NCBI GenBank assembly: GCA_028292265.1
Contig: JAQGMR010000006.1
Location: 145,301-209,300, forward strand
From: Herminiimonas sp.
GTDB taxonomy: Bacteria; Pseudomonadota; Gammaproteobacteria; Burkholderiales; Burkholderiaceae_D
Direction of reading: 5' to 3'
DNA: 64,000 bases
Shown here: positions 34,557-42,584 of the stretch, in pieces
Position numbering within the stretch: position 1 is the stretch's first letter
How the letters are laid out: each line of letters starts with the position of its first letter
Notes under the pieces: model-generated
Seen by the model: the letters and a program-made list of their open reading frames with translations, nothing else
Told to the model about the DNA's origin: nothing
Database searches by the model: none
Position numbers and translations under genes: made by a program

Positions 34557-35037
34557 GGCGGTGCTCTCCTGGTGTTGGTGGCGGGTGTTCAGGCCAGCGC
34601 GATGGATACTGAAATTATCGCCATCGGTCGAGGCCTGGTCTGGATCGGTCGATCACTACATCGCTACATCGTTGCTCAAGGGCGCTACCGCGGCTTGAGC
34701 CGGATTACATAGTAGTCGAACAAGTTCCACCGCTGAAAAACGGACGTCGGATTTCCGCGACAGACTTCGACGATACGAAAGTTTCGGGCCCGGAAGGGTG
34801 CTTTCCGCCAAGCCATGTCGAAAAAATCCTGTTATCTATCGTTCGAATCCAGATGCCGAAATCATGCGTATACCGGAGTGTGCGCTACCAAAATATGACC
34901 GAAAGTAAATAATCCATGTCCGATTTGTCCGAAGCGCCGGCTTTGGTCGGGGCTGTCTCCTCATGCCGCCCGGCCGATATGTCATTGGCTTGTGTGCGGC
35001 CTTGCCAATCAGTCTCCCGCGATACCTGGAGGGCAGC
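34557..35037. other. divergent intergenic region, no gene recognised
   Basis: About 480 bases between the methyltransferase-like gene and the helix-turn-helix gene. Frames are short and without family resemblance. The part from about 34830 to 34930 is more A/T-rich and likely carries the promoter of the downstream regulator, whose ribosome-binding site GGAGGG lies at about 35027. A GTTCGAATCC at 34840 looks like a tRNA T-loop but has no tRNA around it. Confidence 0.35.
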
Positions 35038-35520
35038 ATGAGCGTCTCTAGCGAACGACGCGGATTTAGTGCGCGTCTCAAAACAGCGCTAGCCAATGTG
35101 TCAGAGGCTCCGGAAAGCGCGACACTGCTGGCGCGTAACTTCAATGCTCGTTACCCGTGGCAGCCAATTACTGTGCATGCTGCGCGCAAATGGCTGCTTG
35201 GCGAAGCTATTCCAACACAGGACAAACTCCGCGTCATAGCGGAGTGGCTGGCGGTATCGGTGATGTGGTTACGCTATGGCGAAGGGGAGGGTGCCCCGGT
35301 ATTGAGTTATCCGCCGGCCGCTGAATCCTATGGCTTCGATTCCGCGGACGTCAAACTTCTTGAAGACGTGCGAGCGCTCAAGGATCACGAGCGGCGACTC
35401 ATTAATGACCTGGTTCAAATGTTCTTGCAAAACCAGGATGGCAAGCACGGGGTCCGGGAACCTGTTGCGGCATACCGAGTGGACCGCGAGGCGATCGTAC
35501 CCGAGCCAGCGCAGGGCTAG
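35038..35520 (+). CDS. helix-turn-helix transcriptional regulator (phage-repressor-like)
   Basis: A 160-residue protein. Residues 8-80 resemble a XRE/Cro-type DNA-binding region used by a Burkholderiales regulator family: FSARLKTALANV, ITVHAARKWLLGEAIPTQDKLRVIAEWL, VMWLRYGEG. The C-terminal half has a helix (VRALKDHERRLINDLVQMFL) that could mediate dimerisation. GGAGGG supports the start at 35038 rather than 34963. No partner phage or plasmid gene is adjacent. The target is unknown. Confidence 0.75.
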   Translation: MSVSSERRGFSARLKTALANVSEAPESATLLARNFNARYPWQPITVHAARKWLLGEAIPTQDKLRVIAEWLAVSVMWLRYGEGEGAPVLSYPPAAESYGFDSADVKLLEDVRALKDHERRLINDLVQMFLQNQDGKHGVREPVAAYRVDREAIVPEPAQG

Positions 35521-35956
35521 GTCCGCCACGTGGCGATGGCAACGCATGAACACCCGCGCCAAAGCTTATGCTGCACTGCGTAGTGACGAACGCAATCTGT
35601 TCGGGCAAAATCCCGCTGCAGCTAAAAAATCTATTCCCAAGGATGGAGCAGGAGACATAAAACCCGCCCGAAGCGATTCCGGCGGGTTTTTCTTCGCTCG
35701 AATCACCACAGAGACTAAGGTTCGAAAGTTAACCTTCTGTGATGCTCGATCGCGAGACGGCCCTTTGACCTCAAGACCCTGTAACGGGTCGCCCCGACGT
35801 AATATTCTGCACCGCGGCTTATTCACGGCACGAATATGAGTTATACGAATTGGAAAGCAGACACTGGCCATATCGGCGGCTATAGTGAATTCGTCTCCTC
35901 CAGCCTCTAAAAGGGATGGATTTAAGCCCGGCACCTTCTGGTTGCCGGGTTTTTTT
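35521..35956. other. intergenic region bounded by two intrinsic terminators, possible small RNA or microprotein
   Basis: Between the terminators at 35661-35692 and 35927-35958 lies about 230 bases with no annotated gene. A 24-codon frame (ATG 35836 to TAA 35910, starting MSYTNWKADTG) stops just before the second terminator but lacks a clear ribosome-binding site. A hairpin GACCC-TGTAAC-GGGTC lies near 35779-35794. A second plus-strand terminator without an obvious gene before it suggests an untranslated or very small transcript. Confidence 0.35.
35661..35692 (+). terminator. intrinsic terminator after the HTH regulator
   Basis: AACCCGCC (35661-35668) pairs perfectly with GGCGGGTT (35681-35688), followed by a run of T. 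It lies about 140 bases after the regulator stop codon. Confidence 0.8.
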
Positions 35957-35958
35957 TT
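35927..35958 (+). terminator. intrinsic terminator
   Basis: CCCGGCA (35927-35933) pairs with TGCCGGG (35943-35949), followed by nine T. The T tract lies on the plus strand, so it ends a rightward transcript, while the next gene (35957-36313) reads leftward and ends at the same place. Confidence 0.8.
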
Positions 35959-36313
35959 ATTCTGCGCCAAACCCGCGCTCCGCGCGGCCTCCGGGCGCCA
36001 AGCCTGAGGACAGGATTGGCTCGTAGCGCGTGATTGCGTCATACATCCTGACGATCGCACTGATCATCCCATACACCTCGCGATCTTCAATGCCGGAAAG
36101 ATTCTCCATTATTGAGGATCGGTCTGCCTTTTCCTTGTTCCTTACCGCGCCAGTCAGAAGCTTCAAAAATTCGTCCCGAATCTCGGCCGGAACATCCTTC
36201 TTGGAAAGCCGTACCAAGTGGTCAGAACATGCCTGGGCCAGTCGACTTCGCTGTGAATCGGGACCGGCGAGGATTTGTATGGATGAGTGAAAGGCTTCCC
36301 AGGCAGTTGGCAT
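35957..36313 (-). CDS. conserved hypothetical helical protein
   Basis: A 118-residue protein with no signal peptide or membrane segment and a largely helical, charged sequence (TAWEAFHSSIQILAGPD, LVRLSKKDVPAEIRDEFLKLLTGAV, IEDREVYGMISAIVRMYDAITRYEP). It is not assigned to a family. The ATG at 36313 is chosen because GGAG lies six bases upstream; ATGs at 36328 and 36370 lack one. The stop abuts the T tract of the plus-strand terminator. Confidence 0.65.
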   Translation of the reverse strand: MPTAWEAFHSSIQILAGPDSQRSRLAQACSDHLVRLSKKDVPAEIRDEFLKLLTGAVRNKEKADRSSIMENLSGIEDREVYGMISAIVRMYDAITRYEPILSSGLAPGGRAERGFGAE

Positions 36314-36678
36314 AGTGGACTCCGGCATGATGCAGAAAGCGAAAGGAGCGAAAAGGCGGATTGTAACCAACCTTAGAGCAACTTACTTTTAGTAATGTGC
36401 CATTAGACTTCTCGCCAACGTGATAAGCCATCCCATGAACTAGGGGTTTTTCTATGCCTAAGCGGTCCTTTCTTTGTGATCAAGAGAAATTTGCCGGCCG
36501 CCATATTTTGTTGCTAAAGTAGGCACGCCTGCGGCAGACGGCAAAAGGCGCTTTCGAGCGTCTGAATGCCTCAAAGTCGTAACTTCGCGACCTCGAATGT
36601 CCGGTGGCTGCTGGTACCGGCCCTGCAGGTAGCACGACGGCATATACTGGATAAATCGGAACGCAAAGGGAGACGCTC
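36314..36678. other. divergent intergenic region, no gene recognised
   Basis: About 365 bases upstream of both the helical protein and the universal stress protein. TATACT at 36643-36648 could be the -10 of the stress gene, but no -35 at 16-18 bases was convincing. GGGAG before 36679 is the ribosome-binding site. Confidence 0.4.
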
Positions 36679-37152
36679 ATGTATCGGAAAATTCTGGTCG
36701 CCTACAACGGCACCAAGGAAAGCCGTTTTGCGCTGAACGAATGCATCCGTCTGGCACCGGATCCGTCTGCGGAGGTCCATCTTGTGGTCGTGGTTACGCC
36801 GCCCCCCTATCTGCTGGTTGGCGAATATGCCGCGGCAGCCGTGCTAAGCGTGGAAGAGGGCCTGGCCGCGGAGCGGCAAAAGATGGAAATAGAGCTTGGG
36901 GAAGGGAACGCGATGTTGACCGGCGCCGGGATGCGCGTGATAAACCACCTTGAAGTCGGCGAGCCGGCTGACATCATTCAAAGTCTTTCCCAGTCCCTCG
37001 GAATCGAACTGGTGATTGTTGGTCACTCCCGGCACAAGCCGCTCGCCATGCGCTGGTGGCGCGGGTCAATGGATGCAATGCTGGTTGAAAAAGTACGTTG
37101 CAGTCTTCTTGTAGCGGGCGATCCGGTGCAGCACACCCCAAGCAAAAAGTAA
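36679..37152 (+). CDS. universal stress protein (UspA family)
   Basis: A 157-residue single-domain Usp. It begins MYRKILVAYNGTKESRFALNE, the usual first strand and substrate Asp position (here Asn). It carries a variant of the C-terminal nucleotide motif G-2x-G-9x-G(S/T) as VGHSRHKPLAMRWWRGSMDAM, in which the second Gly is absent, so ATP binding is uncertain. These cytosolic proteins accumulate under starvation or stress. GGGAG precedes the ATG. It appears to be monocistronic. Confidence 0.92.
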   Translation: MYRKILVAYNGTKESRFALNECIRLAPDPSAEVHLVVVVTPPPYLLVGEYAAAAVLSVEEGLAAERQKMEIELGEGNAMLTGAGMRVINHLEVGEPADIIQSLSQSLGIELVIVGHSRHKPLAMRWWRGSMDAMLVEKVRCSLLVAGDPVQHTPSKK

Positions 37153-37437
37153 GGGGTGACGCGATGGGCATTGCAGGCCCGTGATCAACCCGAAACCCAG
37201 TCTTCTTTTCTGCGCCGCAATGCGGGCATAGATCCTACTCATCTCCACCTGACTTGGCCCTCCCGCTTGCGCGGAGTGGGGGCTTTCGGTTGTGCGAAGT
37301 CAAACCTCGTCTTGCTGCTGACACGGTCTGTGTAGCAATTTATTCGAATCCGGTTACCGGTTGATCTTTCTCATGCGACGCGCATTTCTAGTGGGTAATC
37401 TCCAAGACAACGAGTACGCCCATTTCGCGGAGAAAAT

Positions 37438-37647
37438 ATGGAACAAGGTAACGGCCGAAACATGCAGCCGACTAACGCACAACAACCGGGCGTTTCACAA
37501 GCAAAACCGATGCTGCCTGCGAAAGGGTTTTGCTGGTATTGCGATCATGCCGTAGACAATGTGCGGCGATTCTGCAGTGTGGCGTGCCGCGAGGACTACT
37601 TCGAAGAAGAGGCCGAATTTGGCTCCCAGTCGCACGCGGCGGAGTAA
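37438..37647 (+). CDS. zinc-finger microprotein
   Basis: A 69-residue protein. After a Gln/Asn/Pro-rich N terminus comes FCWYCDHAV then RRFCSVACREDYFEEE, with Cys pairs spaced CxxC and CxxxC, the layout of a small treble-clef or MYND-like zinc finger. The acidic end EEEAEFGS follows. GGAGAA ten bases before the ATG supports translation. A function cannot be assigned; such proteins may be nucleic-acid or protein-binding adaptors. Confidence 0.7.
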   Translation: MEQGNGRNMQPTNAQQPGVSQAKPMLPAKGFCWYCDHAVDNVRRFCSVACREDYFEEEAEFGSQSHAAE

Positions 37648-37836
37648 TCGGCTTCGAATCTCATCCGCTTCGGCAAGGCTGGCGATTATTAAGCGATTTG
37701 ATTGACTAAAGGAGCTTAAACTCCCATTTCGGCCGCCGACGTTCGCTGTCAAGCGGGCCGTTGCGCAATCTCAAAAAAGTATATCAACAACCCGCCACAA
37801 TCCAGTGAGCAGTTATCAACCTGGAGAGGGCGAATC

Positions 37837-38136
37837 ATGAGCGACAAAAACCCGACGGACACGGTTCATTACGACCCCGATAATCTTCTGGGGTCGATTA
37901 TTGGCAAACTTAATCTGAAAAACGATGCGGCACTTTCGCGAGCTCTGGAAGTAGCGCCTCCCGTGATCAGCAAGATCCGCCATCGGAGGCTGCCAGTCGG
38001 CGCTTCTCTATTAATTCGAATGCATGAGGTTACGCAGCTGAGTATTAAGGATCTGCGGACGCTCATGGGGGATCGGCGGAACAAGTTCCGTATCAGCGAC
38101 AAGCAATTCAAGCCGCGCACTGCGACTGTTGCGTAA
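37837..38136 (+). CDS. small helix-turn-helix-like protein
   Basis: A 99-residue protein with the core LGSIIGKLNLKNDAALSRALEVAPPVISKIRHRRLPVGASLLIRMHEVTQLSIKDLR compressed here to its main features: a helix with ALSRALEV, a turn, a recognition-like helix PVISKIRHRR and a third helix, as in Cro/C1-type folds. GGAGAGGG precedes the ATG. It is a likely DNA-binding protein conserved in Oxalobacteraceae-like genomes; the target is not known. Confidence 0.7.
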   Translation: MSDKNPTDTVHYDPDNLLGSIIGKLNLKNDAALSRALEVAPPVISKIRHRRLPVGASLLIRMHEVTQLSIKDLRTLMGDRRNKFRISDKQFKPRTATVA

Positions 38137-38579
38137 CGCTTGAACTGGCGGCTTGCAACGCCTTTGGCTAGCCTGCGCCAGCGCGGCGCAGCTTGGCCAT
38201 GCAGAAACCACCGAATAGCGAGTGATGATCAGTCCACGGACGGACGCCGGTTAGGGCTTTTTCGTCGTTTCCTCGTCGCATTTGAATCGAGTCGCTCCGG
38301 TGCCCGCTTTCGGTCCAACTCGTGTGCTTCCCGCGCCATCGCCAACCCGCCTCGATAACGAGCGTTGTCAAAGCCGCGCCACGAGCGAATATCGTGCAGC
38401 GGCCGGCCATCCCGGATGAAGGAAACGTCGGGCTTCGATATTATTGTGATCGACGAAGCAGCCGCGTTTTCCCGCTCAAGACACTCCATGTGTCAACTTC
38501 ACGATATCGCCGAATAGACCCGACCTGTTCGATTGTGGCGTCGCAAAACCACGCTGTGTTTCGAGCATATTATCGATAT

Positions 38580-38653
38580 CGAGTCATCTCCAACTCGACT
38601 CAAATGGGTAGGCAGCGAGTTTCCCGCAGCGCAAGCCGCTGCGGGATTTTTTT
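38580..38653 (+). ncRNA. candidate small RNA ending at an orphan terminator
   Basis: TATTAT at 38568-38573 could be a -10 box, but the -35 region is weak. The following 74 bases hold a 5-bp stem (CGAGT/ACTCG) and then the terminator hairpin CCCGCAGCG/CGCTGCGGG with seven T. No upstream coding gene on the plus strand needs this terminator for about 490 bases. The call rests on structure alone. Confidence 0.25.
38623..38653 (+). terminator. strong orphan intrinsic terminator
   Basis: CCCGCAGCG (38623-38631) pairs perfectly with CGCTGCGGG (38637-38645) around CAAGC, followed by A and seven T. It is the clearest Rho-independent terminator in this region yet has no obvious gene before it. Confidence 0.85.
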
Positions 38654-38904
38654 CAGCCGCGGCACTCCTGGTTTAATGTGGACGCGGGTAGTGTTTCTGC
38701 CCGTGATAAGTGACAGATTTCGCTTCCGCGGCGAGCACGGCGTCGTCGACGGGCGGCGTTTTTGTGTGAGCGCAAGGACAGTGGGGCGCTTCGAGCTATG
38801 GTGAAGGCGTCAGCAATGAATCGGCCACTCCAGACGGGTGCGTTGGCGTTCTTTAACGGCAGCCCGACAGGGATAGTGACGCAAATATTTTTGACAAGGT
38901 CGAC

Positions 38905-39102
38905 ATGCGCTTTCCAACTTATTCGGATGAAGTGATCGAAGCCATGGTGGAAGCAATGTGCAGCATGCACGCGTCCGCACGCGACCGCGAAATCTATCGA
39001 GAAGCGCTACGCGGCCTGGTCCGGCTTGGCCAGGCTGAGCAACTGCTTAGCATGCAAATCGACTTCAACTGCCTGACGCGCGGACCTACGTTGCATCATT
39101 GA
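38905..39102 (+). CDS. small hypothetical helical protein
   Basis: A 65-residue acidic/helical protein (DEVIEAMVEAMCSMHASARDREIYREALRGLVRLGQAEQ is its helical core in two runs). AAGGT stands seven bases before the ATG. No family is recognised. It ends eight bases before the convergent HAD gene. The composition and ribosome-binding site favour a real gene, but evidence is limited. Confidence 0.5.
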   Translation: MRFPTYSDEVIEAMVEAMCSMHASARDREIYREALRGLVRLGQAEQLLSMQIDFNCLTRGPTLHH

Positions 39103-39110
39103 CGGCGCGG

Positions 39111-39731
39111 TCACGAATCCGCACTGCGAATTGCATCGATGATGCTGTCGGTCCCAGTGACGTGTACTGCCATCATGCCGACAGCCTTGGCGCCATCGAC
39201 GTTTTCCATGGTGTCGTCGAAAAAAAGAATGTGCCGTGGGTCCAGACCGGCGGCGCTTGCGACATGCAGGAAAGCTTCAGCGTCCGGCTTGCGCAGACCA
39301 ATTTCCGACGAGACAAACACTTCCGCGAAATTCGCTAGCATGCCAGCATATGCTCGCTCCCAGCGCACATGATGCGTGCGGTTTGAATTGCTGAACAGGT
39401 AAAGCGGTCGTTGCTGCAACAGTCCCGGAAGCAAGCGCGTGGTGCTGACAATTTCCGCGCCCAGGATCGCGTTCCAGCCGCGCTCGAACAGGGCATCGTC
39501 AATATTGATGCCGAGCGAATTTCGCAGTGCGGCGAAATATTGCTCCGCGCTGATTTCGGCACGTTCATGGCGGTGATATGCGTCGTCGACCTTGAAGCGG
39601 GATCGCAATAGCGTAGCGTCAATGCCGCTTGCGAGGGACCAGTTTTCAAAAGCGCGATTGAAATCGACATCAATCAGGACGCCCCCGAGATCGAAGAGCA
39701 GGGCGTCGATGTGTTTTGGTATTGTGAGCAA
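39111..39731 (-). CDS. HAD-superfamily hydrolase (subfamily IA)
   Basis: A 206-residue phosphatase-like protein. Motif I is LLFDLGGVLIDVDF, with the nucleophile Asp and Gly-Gly-Val-Leu typical of the HAD IA/YihX-like group. Motif II lies in YLFSNSNRTHH, motif III Lys in GLRKPDAEAF, and motif IV in ILFFDDTMENVDGA. The proposed start is a TTG at 39731, preceded by AAGAAGGG; no ATG lies near motif I and the long upstream frame reads Arg/Phe-rich noise. It likely dephosphorylates a small metabolite such as a sugar phosphate. It is divergent from prfC. Confidence 0.85.
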   Translation of the reverse strand: MLTIPKHIDALLFDLGGVLIDVDFNRAFENWSLASGIDATLLRSRFKVDDAYHRHERAEISAEQYFAALRNSLGINIDDALFERGWNAILGAEIVSTTRLLPGLLQQRPLYLFSNSNRTHHVRWERAYAGMLANFAEVFVSSEIGLRKPDAEAFLHVASAAGLDPRHILFFDDTMENVDGAKAVGMMAVHVTGTDSIIDAIRSADS

Positions 39732-39945
39732 GGCAAATCCCTTCTTGAGGTCCCGATTGTACGATGCAGGGGAGGGCCTTATGTTCCGACCAGCGCGGAT
39801 GCAAATGCGCCAAAGCCATGCTCCCAGGGGACGTCGCATCAAGACTTCCCAACCGAATTTGAAGAGGAATTCCAGAGCGTTCCCAATGGCAGTTCGACTA
39901 AACCGCCAATAGCCGCTAAAATTTACGGTTTTCCGCAGCCCCTCC

Positions 39946-41640
39946 ATGGCCACAATTCCCGATCCTGTTACTGCTGGCGAAGCCGCCTTGCCCGTTCATT
40001 CTGGCGACGCCGCCTCGACCCCGGAGACGCGCGTCGTCCCGCTTGAACTGATCGCTCGAGAAGTCGCCCGGCGTCGTACCTTCGGCATCATTTCCCATCC
40101 AGACGCCGGCAAGACCACACTGACTGAGAAACTGTTGCTGTTTTCGGGCGCCATCCAGCTTGCAGGGACAGTCAAGGCGCGCAAGAGCGGCCGCCATGCT
40201 ACCTCCGACTGGATGGAGATCGAGAAGCAGCGCGGCATTTCGGTGGCGAGTTCGGTGATGCAGTTTGAATATCGCGATCATGTGGTCAACCTGCTTGACA
40301 CGCCGGGACACCAGGACTTTTCGGAAGACACCTATCGCGTCTTGACCGCAGTTGACTCTGCATTGATGGTAATTGACGCGGCGAAGGGCGTTGAGGCGCA
40401 GACCATCAAGCTGCTCAATGTGTGCCGGATGCGGAACACGCCCATCATCACTTTCATGAACAAGCTGGATCGTGAAACGCGTGACCCGCTTGAGTTGCTC
40501 GATGAGCTTGAGTCGGTGCTCGAGATCAGGTGCGCGCCGGTGACATGGCCGATCGGCATGGGCAAGTCCTTCCGTGGGGTGTATCACCTGTTGCGTGACG
40601 AGATCATGCTGTTTGCGGCTGGCAGCGAAAAGGCGGACCAGGCTTTCGAAATCATCAAGGGCATTAACAACCCTCGACTGCTGGAACTGTTCCCGCTTGA
40701 GATGGAACAGCTCAAGATGGAGGTGGAACTTGTGCATGGCGCCTCCAATCCATTCAATCTTGATGCTTTCCTGGCAGGGCAACTGACGCCGGTTTTCTTT
40801 GGGTCCGCCATAAACAACTTTGGTGTGCGTGAAATACTGAATGCCTTGCTCGACTGGGCTCAACCGCCGCGCGAGCGCGACGCCACGGTGCGCGCCGTAT
40901 TGCCAACCGAGCCGGCCTTTACCGGATTCGTTTTCAAGATCCAGGCGAACATGGATCCCGCCCATCGCGACCGCATCGCCTTCCTGCGCGTGTGTTCCGG
41001 GCGCTTCGAGCGTGGCATGAAGATCCGCCACCTTCGCCTCAACCGCGACATCAAGGTGTCGAGCGTGGTGACGTTCATGGCAGCGAGCCGTGAACAGGTC
41101 GAAGAAGCCTACGCGGGCGATATCATTGGCCTGCCCAACCACGGCAACATGCAGATTGGCGACACGTTCTCGGAGGGCGAGCCACTGCAGTTCACCGGCA
41201 TTCCGTATTTTGCGCCAGACTTCTTTCGCTCAGTCCGCATTCGCAATCCCCTCAAGATCAAGCAACTGCACAAGGGCTTGCAGCAGTTGGGGGAAGAGGG
41301 CGCAGTGCAGGTCTTCAAGCCGGTCCACAGCGGCGACCTGGTGCTCGGCGCGGTGGGCGTGCTGCAGTTTGAAGTCGTAGCGAGTCGCCTGCTTAATGAG
41401 TATGGGGTGGACGCGGTATTCGAGGGCACCAGCATCAGCAGCGCGCGCTGGGTTTCCTGCGATGACAAGCGCGTGCTTGCCGATTTCGAAAAGTCTTCCG
41501 CCGGCAATCACATCGCCTACGACGCCGCCGGCAACATGGCGTATCTGGCTACTTCCGGCGTCAATCTCAAGCTGACGCAGGAACGCTGGCCGCAAGTCAC
41601 GTTCCACACTACCCGCGAACACGCGGTTAAAGTCGGCTGA
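39946..41640 (+). CDS. prfC: peptide chain release factor 3
   Basis: A 564-residue translational GTPase that recycles RF1/RF2 from the ribosome after termination. The P loop is SHPDAGKT at 50-57, the switch region includes [11 protein letters not shown]3 is DTPGHQDF and G4 is NKLD. Domains II and III follow with [23 protein letters not shown] and [13 protein letters not shown]. Compared with E. coli RF3 (about 529 residues) this protein has roughly 35 extra N-terminal residues before [15 protein letters not shown]; the true start could be internal. It is preceded by the divergent HAD gene. Confidence 0.95.
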   Translation: MATIPDPVTAGEAALPVHSGDAASTPETRVVPLELIAREVARRRTFGIISHPDAGKTTLTEKLLLFSGAIQLAGTVKARKSGRHATSDWMEIEKQRGISVASSVMQFEYRDHVVNLLDTPGHQDFSEDTYRVLTAVDSALMVIDAAKGVEAQTIKLLNVCRMRNTPIITFMNKLDRETRDPLELLDELESVLEIRCAPVTWPIGMGKSFRGVYHLLRDEIMLFAAGSEKADQAFEIIKGINNPRLLELFPLEMEQLKMEVELVHGASNPFNLDAFLAGQLTPVFFGSAINNFGVREILNALLDWAQPPRERDATVRAVLPTEPAFTGFVFKIQANMDPAHRDRIAFLRVCSGRFERGMKIRHLRLNRDIKVSSVVTFMAASREQVEEAYAGDIIGLPNHGNMQIGDTFSEGEPLQFTGIPYFAPDFFRSVRIRNPLKIKQLHKGLQQLGEEGAVQVFKPVHSGDLVLGAVGVLQFEVVASRLLNEYGVDAVFEGTSISSARWVSCDDKRVLADFEKSSAGNHIAYDAAGNMAYLATSGVNLKLTQERWPQVTFHTTREHAVKVG

Positions 41641-41858
41641 CGCACTGCACCACGACGAGAGTGCAGTTATTCGATTGCCGATGAGGTCGGCATAACTGCA
41701 GGACCGTTCCGCCTGCCTTGCGCGATATCAAACGGGGCGGTTGCGCGCTTTCTATACTTATGCGACGCGATCAAGCGACGGCCCGCAAAGTTACCCGCCG
41801 AAGGTAACAAGTTGGCCACACACGCTCCGCTTCACATCACAAGAATATCGGGGACACG
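41641..41858 (+). other. hairpin after prfC
   Basis: ACTGCAC (41644-41650) and GTGCAGT (41661-41667) pair perfectly around a ten-base loop just after the prfC stop, but without a T tract. The rest of the 218-base spacer shows no gene; GGGGACACG precedes the next ATG. Confidence 0.4.
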
Positions 41859-42395
41859 ATGCTCACTGCTACCTATTCTCTTGTTACCTTATCGGTAGAA
41901 CAAAAGAATGCGCGGTGCGGACTGTCAGCACTGCAGCAATTCATCAGCAACAACGCGCGAAGTGCGGCACAACCGGATGTGGTCGTCCTGGAGACCGCGA
42001 TCAACAAGCTCTCCGAGTTTGATGAATACTGCCACTCCCGCAAGGTGGAAATGTATGTGATCCCCGCGATCCGCAAGGCCACGCGCGAGGCCGACCCCTT
42101 GCTGGCCGAACTCGAATCCCTAAGCCATCGCGGGCTGTGCATCCTCGGTTCGCTGCGAGTGGGAGTCCGGAGCGCAGTTGGCCAGGGCCGCGAGAAAATT
42201 GAAGAGCTATGCGCCTCGATGGAACTCTATTGCGCCAATCTCTATCAGCGGCTGGTCAAGGAGGAAGAGCTTTTCAATATCGCCCAGCGCGTAATATCGA
42301 TGGACCAGTGGTTTTCTATCGCGGCCGACTTTTTGTCTGACGATGCGGCGCGCAAGCCGCACCATGGCGCGTCTGGAAAACTGCTGCCCGGATGA
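41859..42395 (+). CDS. hypothetical helical protein
   Basis: A 178-residue cytosolic protein with strongly helical, amphipathic sequence (LSALQQFISNNA, VLETAINKLSEFDEYCHSRKVEMYVIPAIRKAT, LLAELESLSHRG, KIEELCASMELYCANLYQRLVKEEELFNIAQRV). The layout of four long helices and two conserved-looking His is reminiscent of hemerythrin-like bundles, but the metal ligand set is not complete by eye. GGGGA supports the start. It is probably monocistronic. The hemerythrin-like idea is tentative. Confidence 0.7.
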   Translation: MLTATYSLVTLSVEQKNARCGLSALQQFISNNARSAAQPDVVVLETAINKLSEFDEYCHSRKVEMYVIPAIRKATREADPLLAELESLSHRGLCILGSLRVGVRSAVGQGREKIEELCASMELYCANLYQRLVKEEELFNIAQRVISMDQWFSIAADFLSDDAARKPHHGASGKLLPG

Positions 42396-42584
42396 CTGCT
42401 GCCCGGCGGATTGCTGCCTCGTTGACTGTTTAGCCGGACTCCTGCAGTGCAAGAAAATACTTCCTAAGCCGGCATCGCATCCCTGCGCGTCCGGCGAAGC
42501 GAAAATGCGTGACTGCAGATTGCCGCTTGCATAGCCGCCAGATTGTTGGCAAGGTGTTCCCCACGGTGTTTTAGCGGGACATGC

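Larger units (their letters stand above)
38137..38904. other. long region without a recognisable gene
   Basis: About 770 bases. Frames are present on both strands (for example 86 codons on the minus strand ending at 38229, and 160 codons on the plus strand from 38322) but none resembles a family or has a good ribosome-binding site, and the plus-strand one crosses a strong terminator. The notable content is an orphan terminator at 38623-38653 and hairpin sequence just before it. Confidence 0.45.

Noticed and set aside
34602..34712. Plus-strand 36-codon frame beginning MDTEIIAIGRGL
   Set aside because: It has no ribosome-binding site and lies opposite to the leader of the methyltransferase-like gene.
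34838..34855. GTTCGAATCC resembling a tRNA T-loop
   Set aside because: No acceptor stem, D-arm or anticodon arm could be laid out around it, and there is no CCA-proximal pairing.
38229..38489. Minus-strand frame of 86 codons
   Set aside because: Composition is Arg-rich, there is no good ribosome-binding site, and no family resemblance. It cannot be excluded but is not supported.
38322..38804. Plus-strand frame of 160 codons
   Set aside because: It crosses a strong intrinsic terminator at 38623-38653 and has no ribosome-binding site or family similarity.
39916..41142. Minus-strand frame of 408 codons within prfC
   Set aside because: It is antisense to a highly conserved GTPase.
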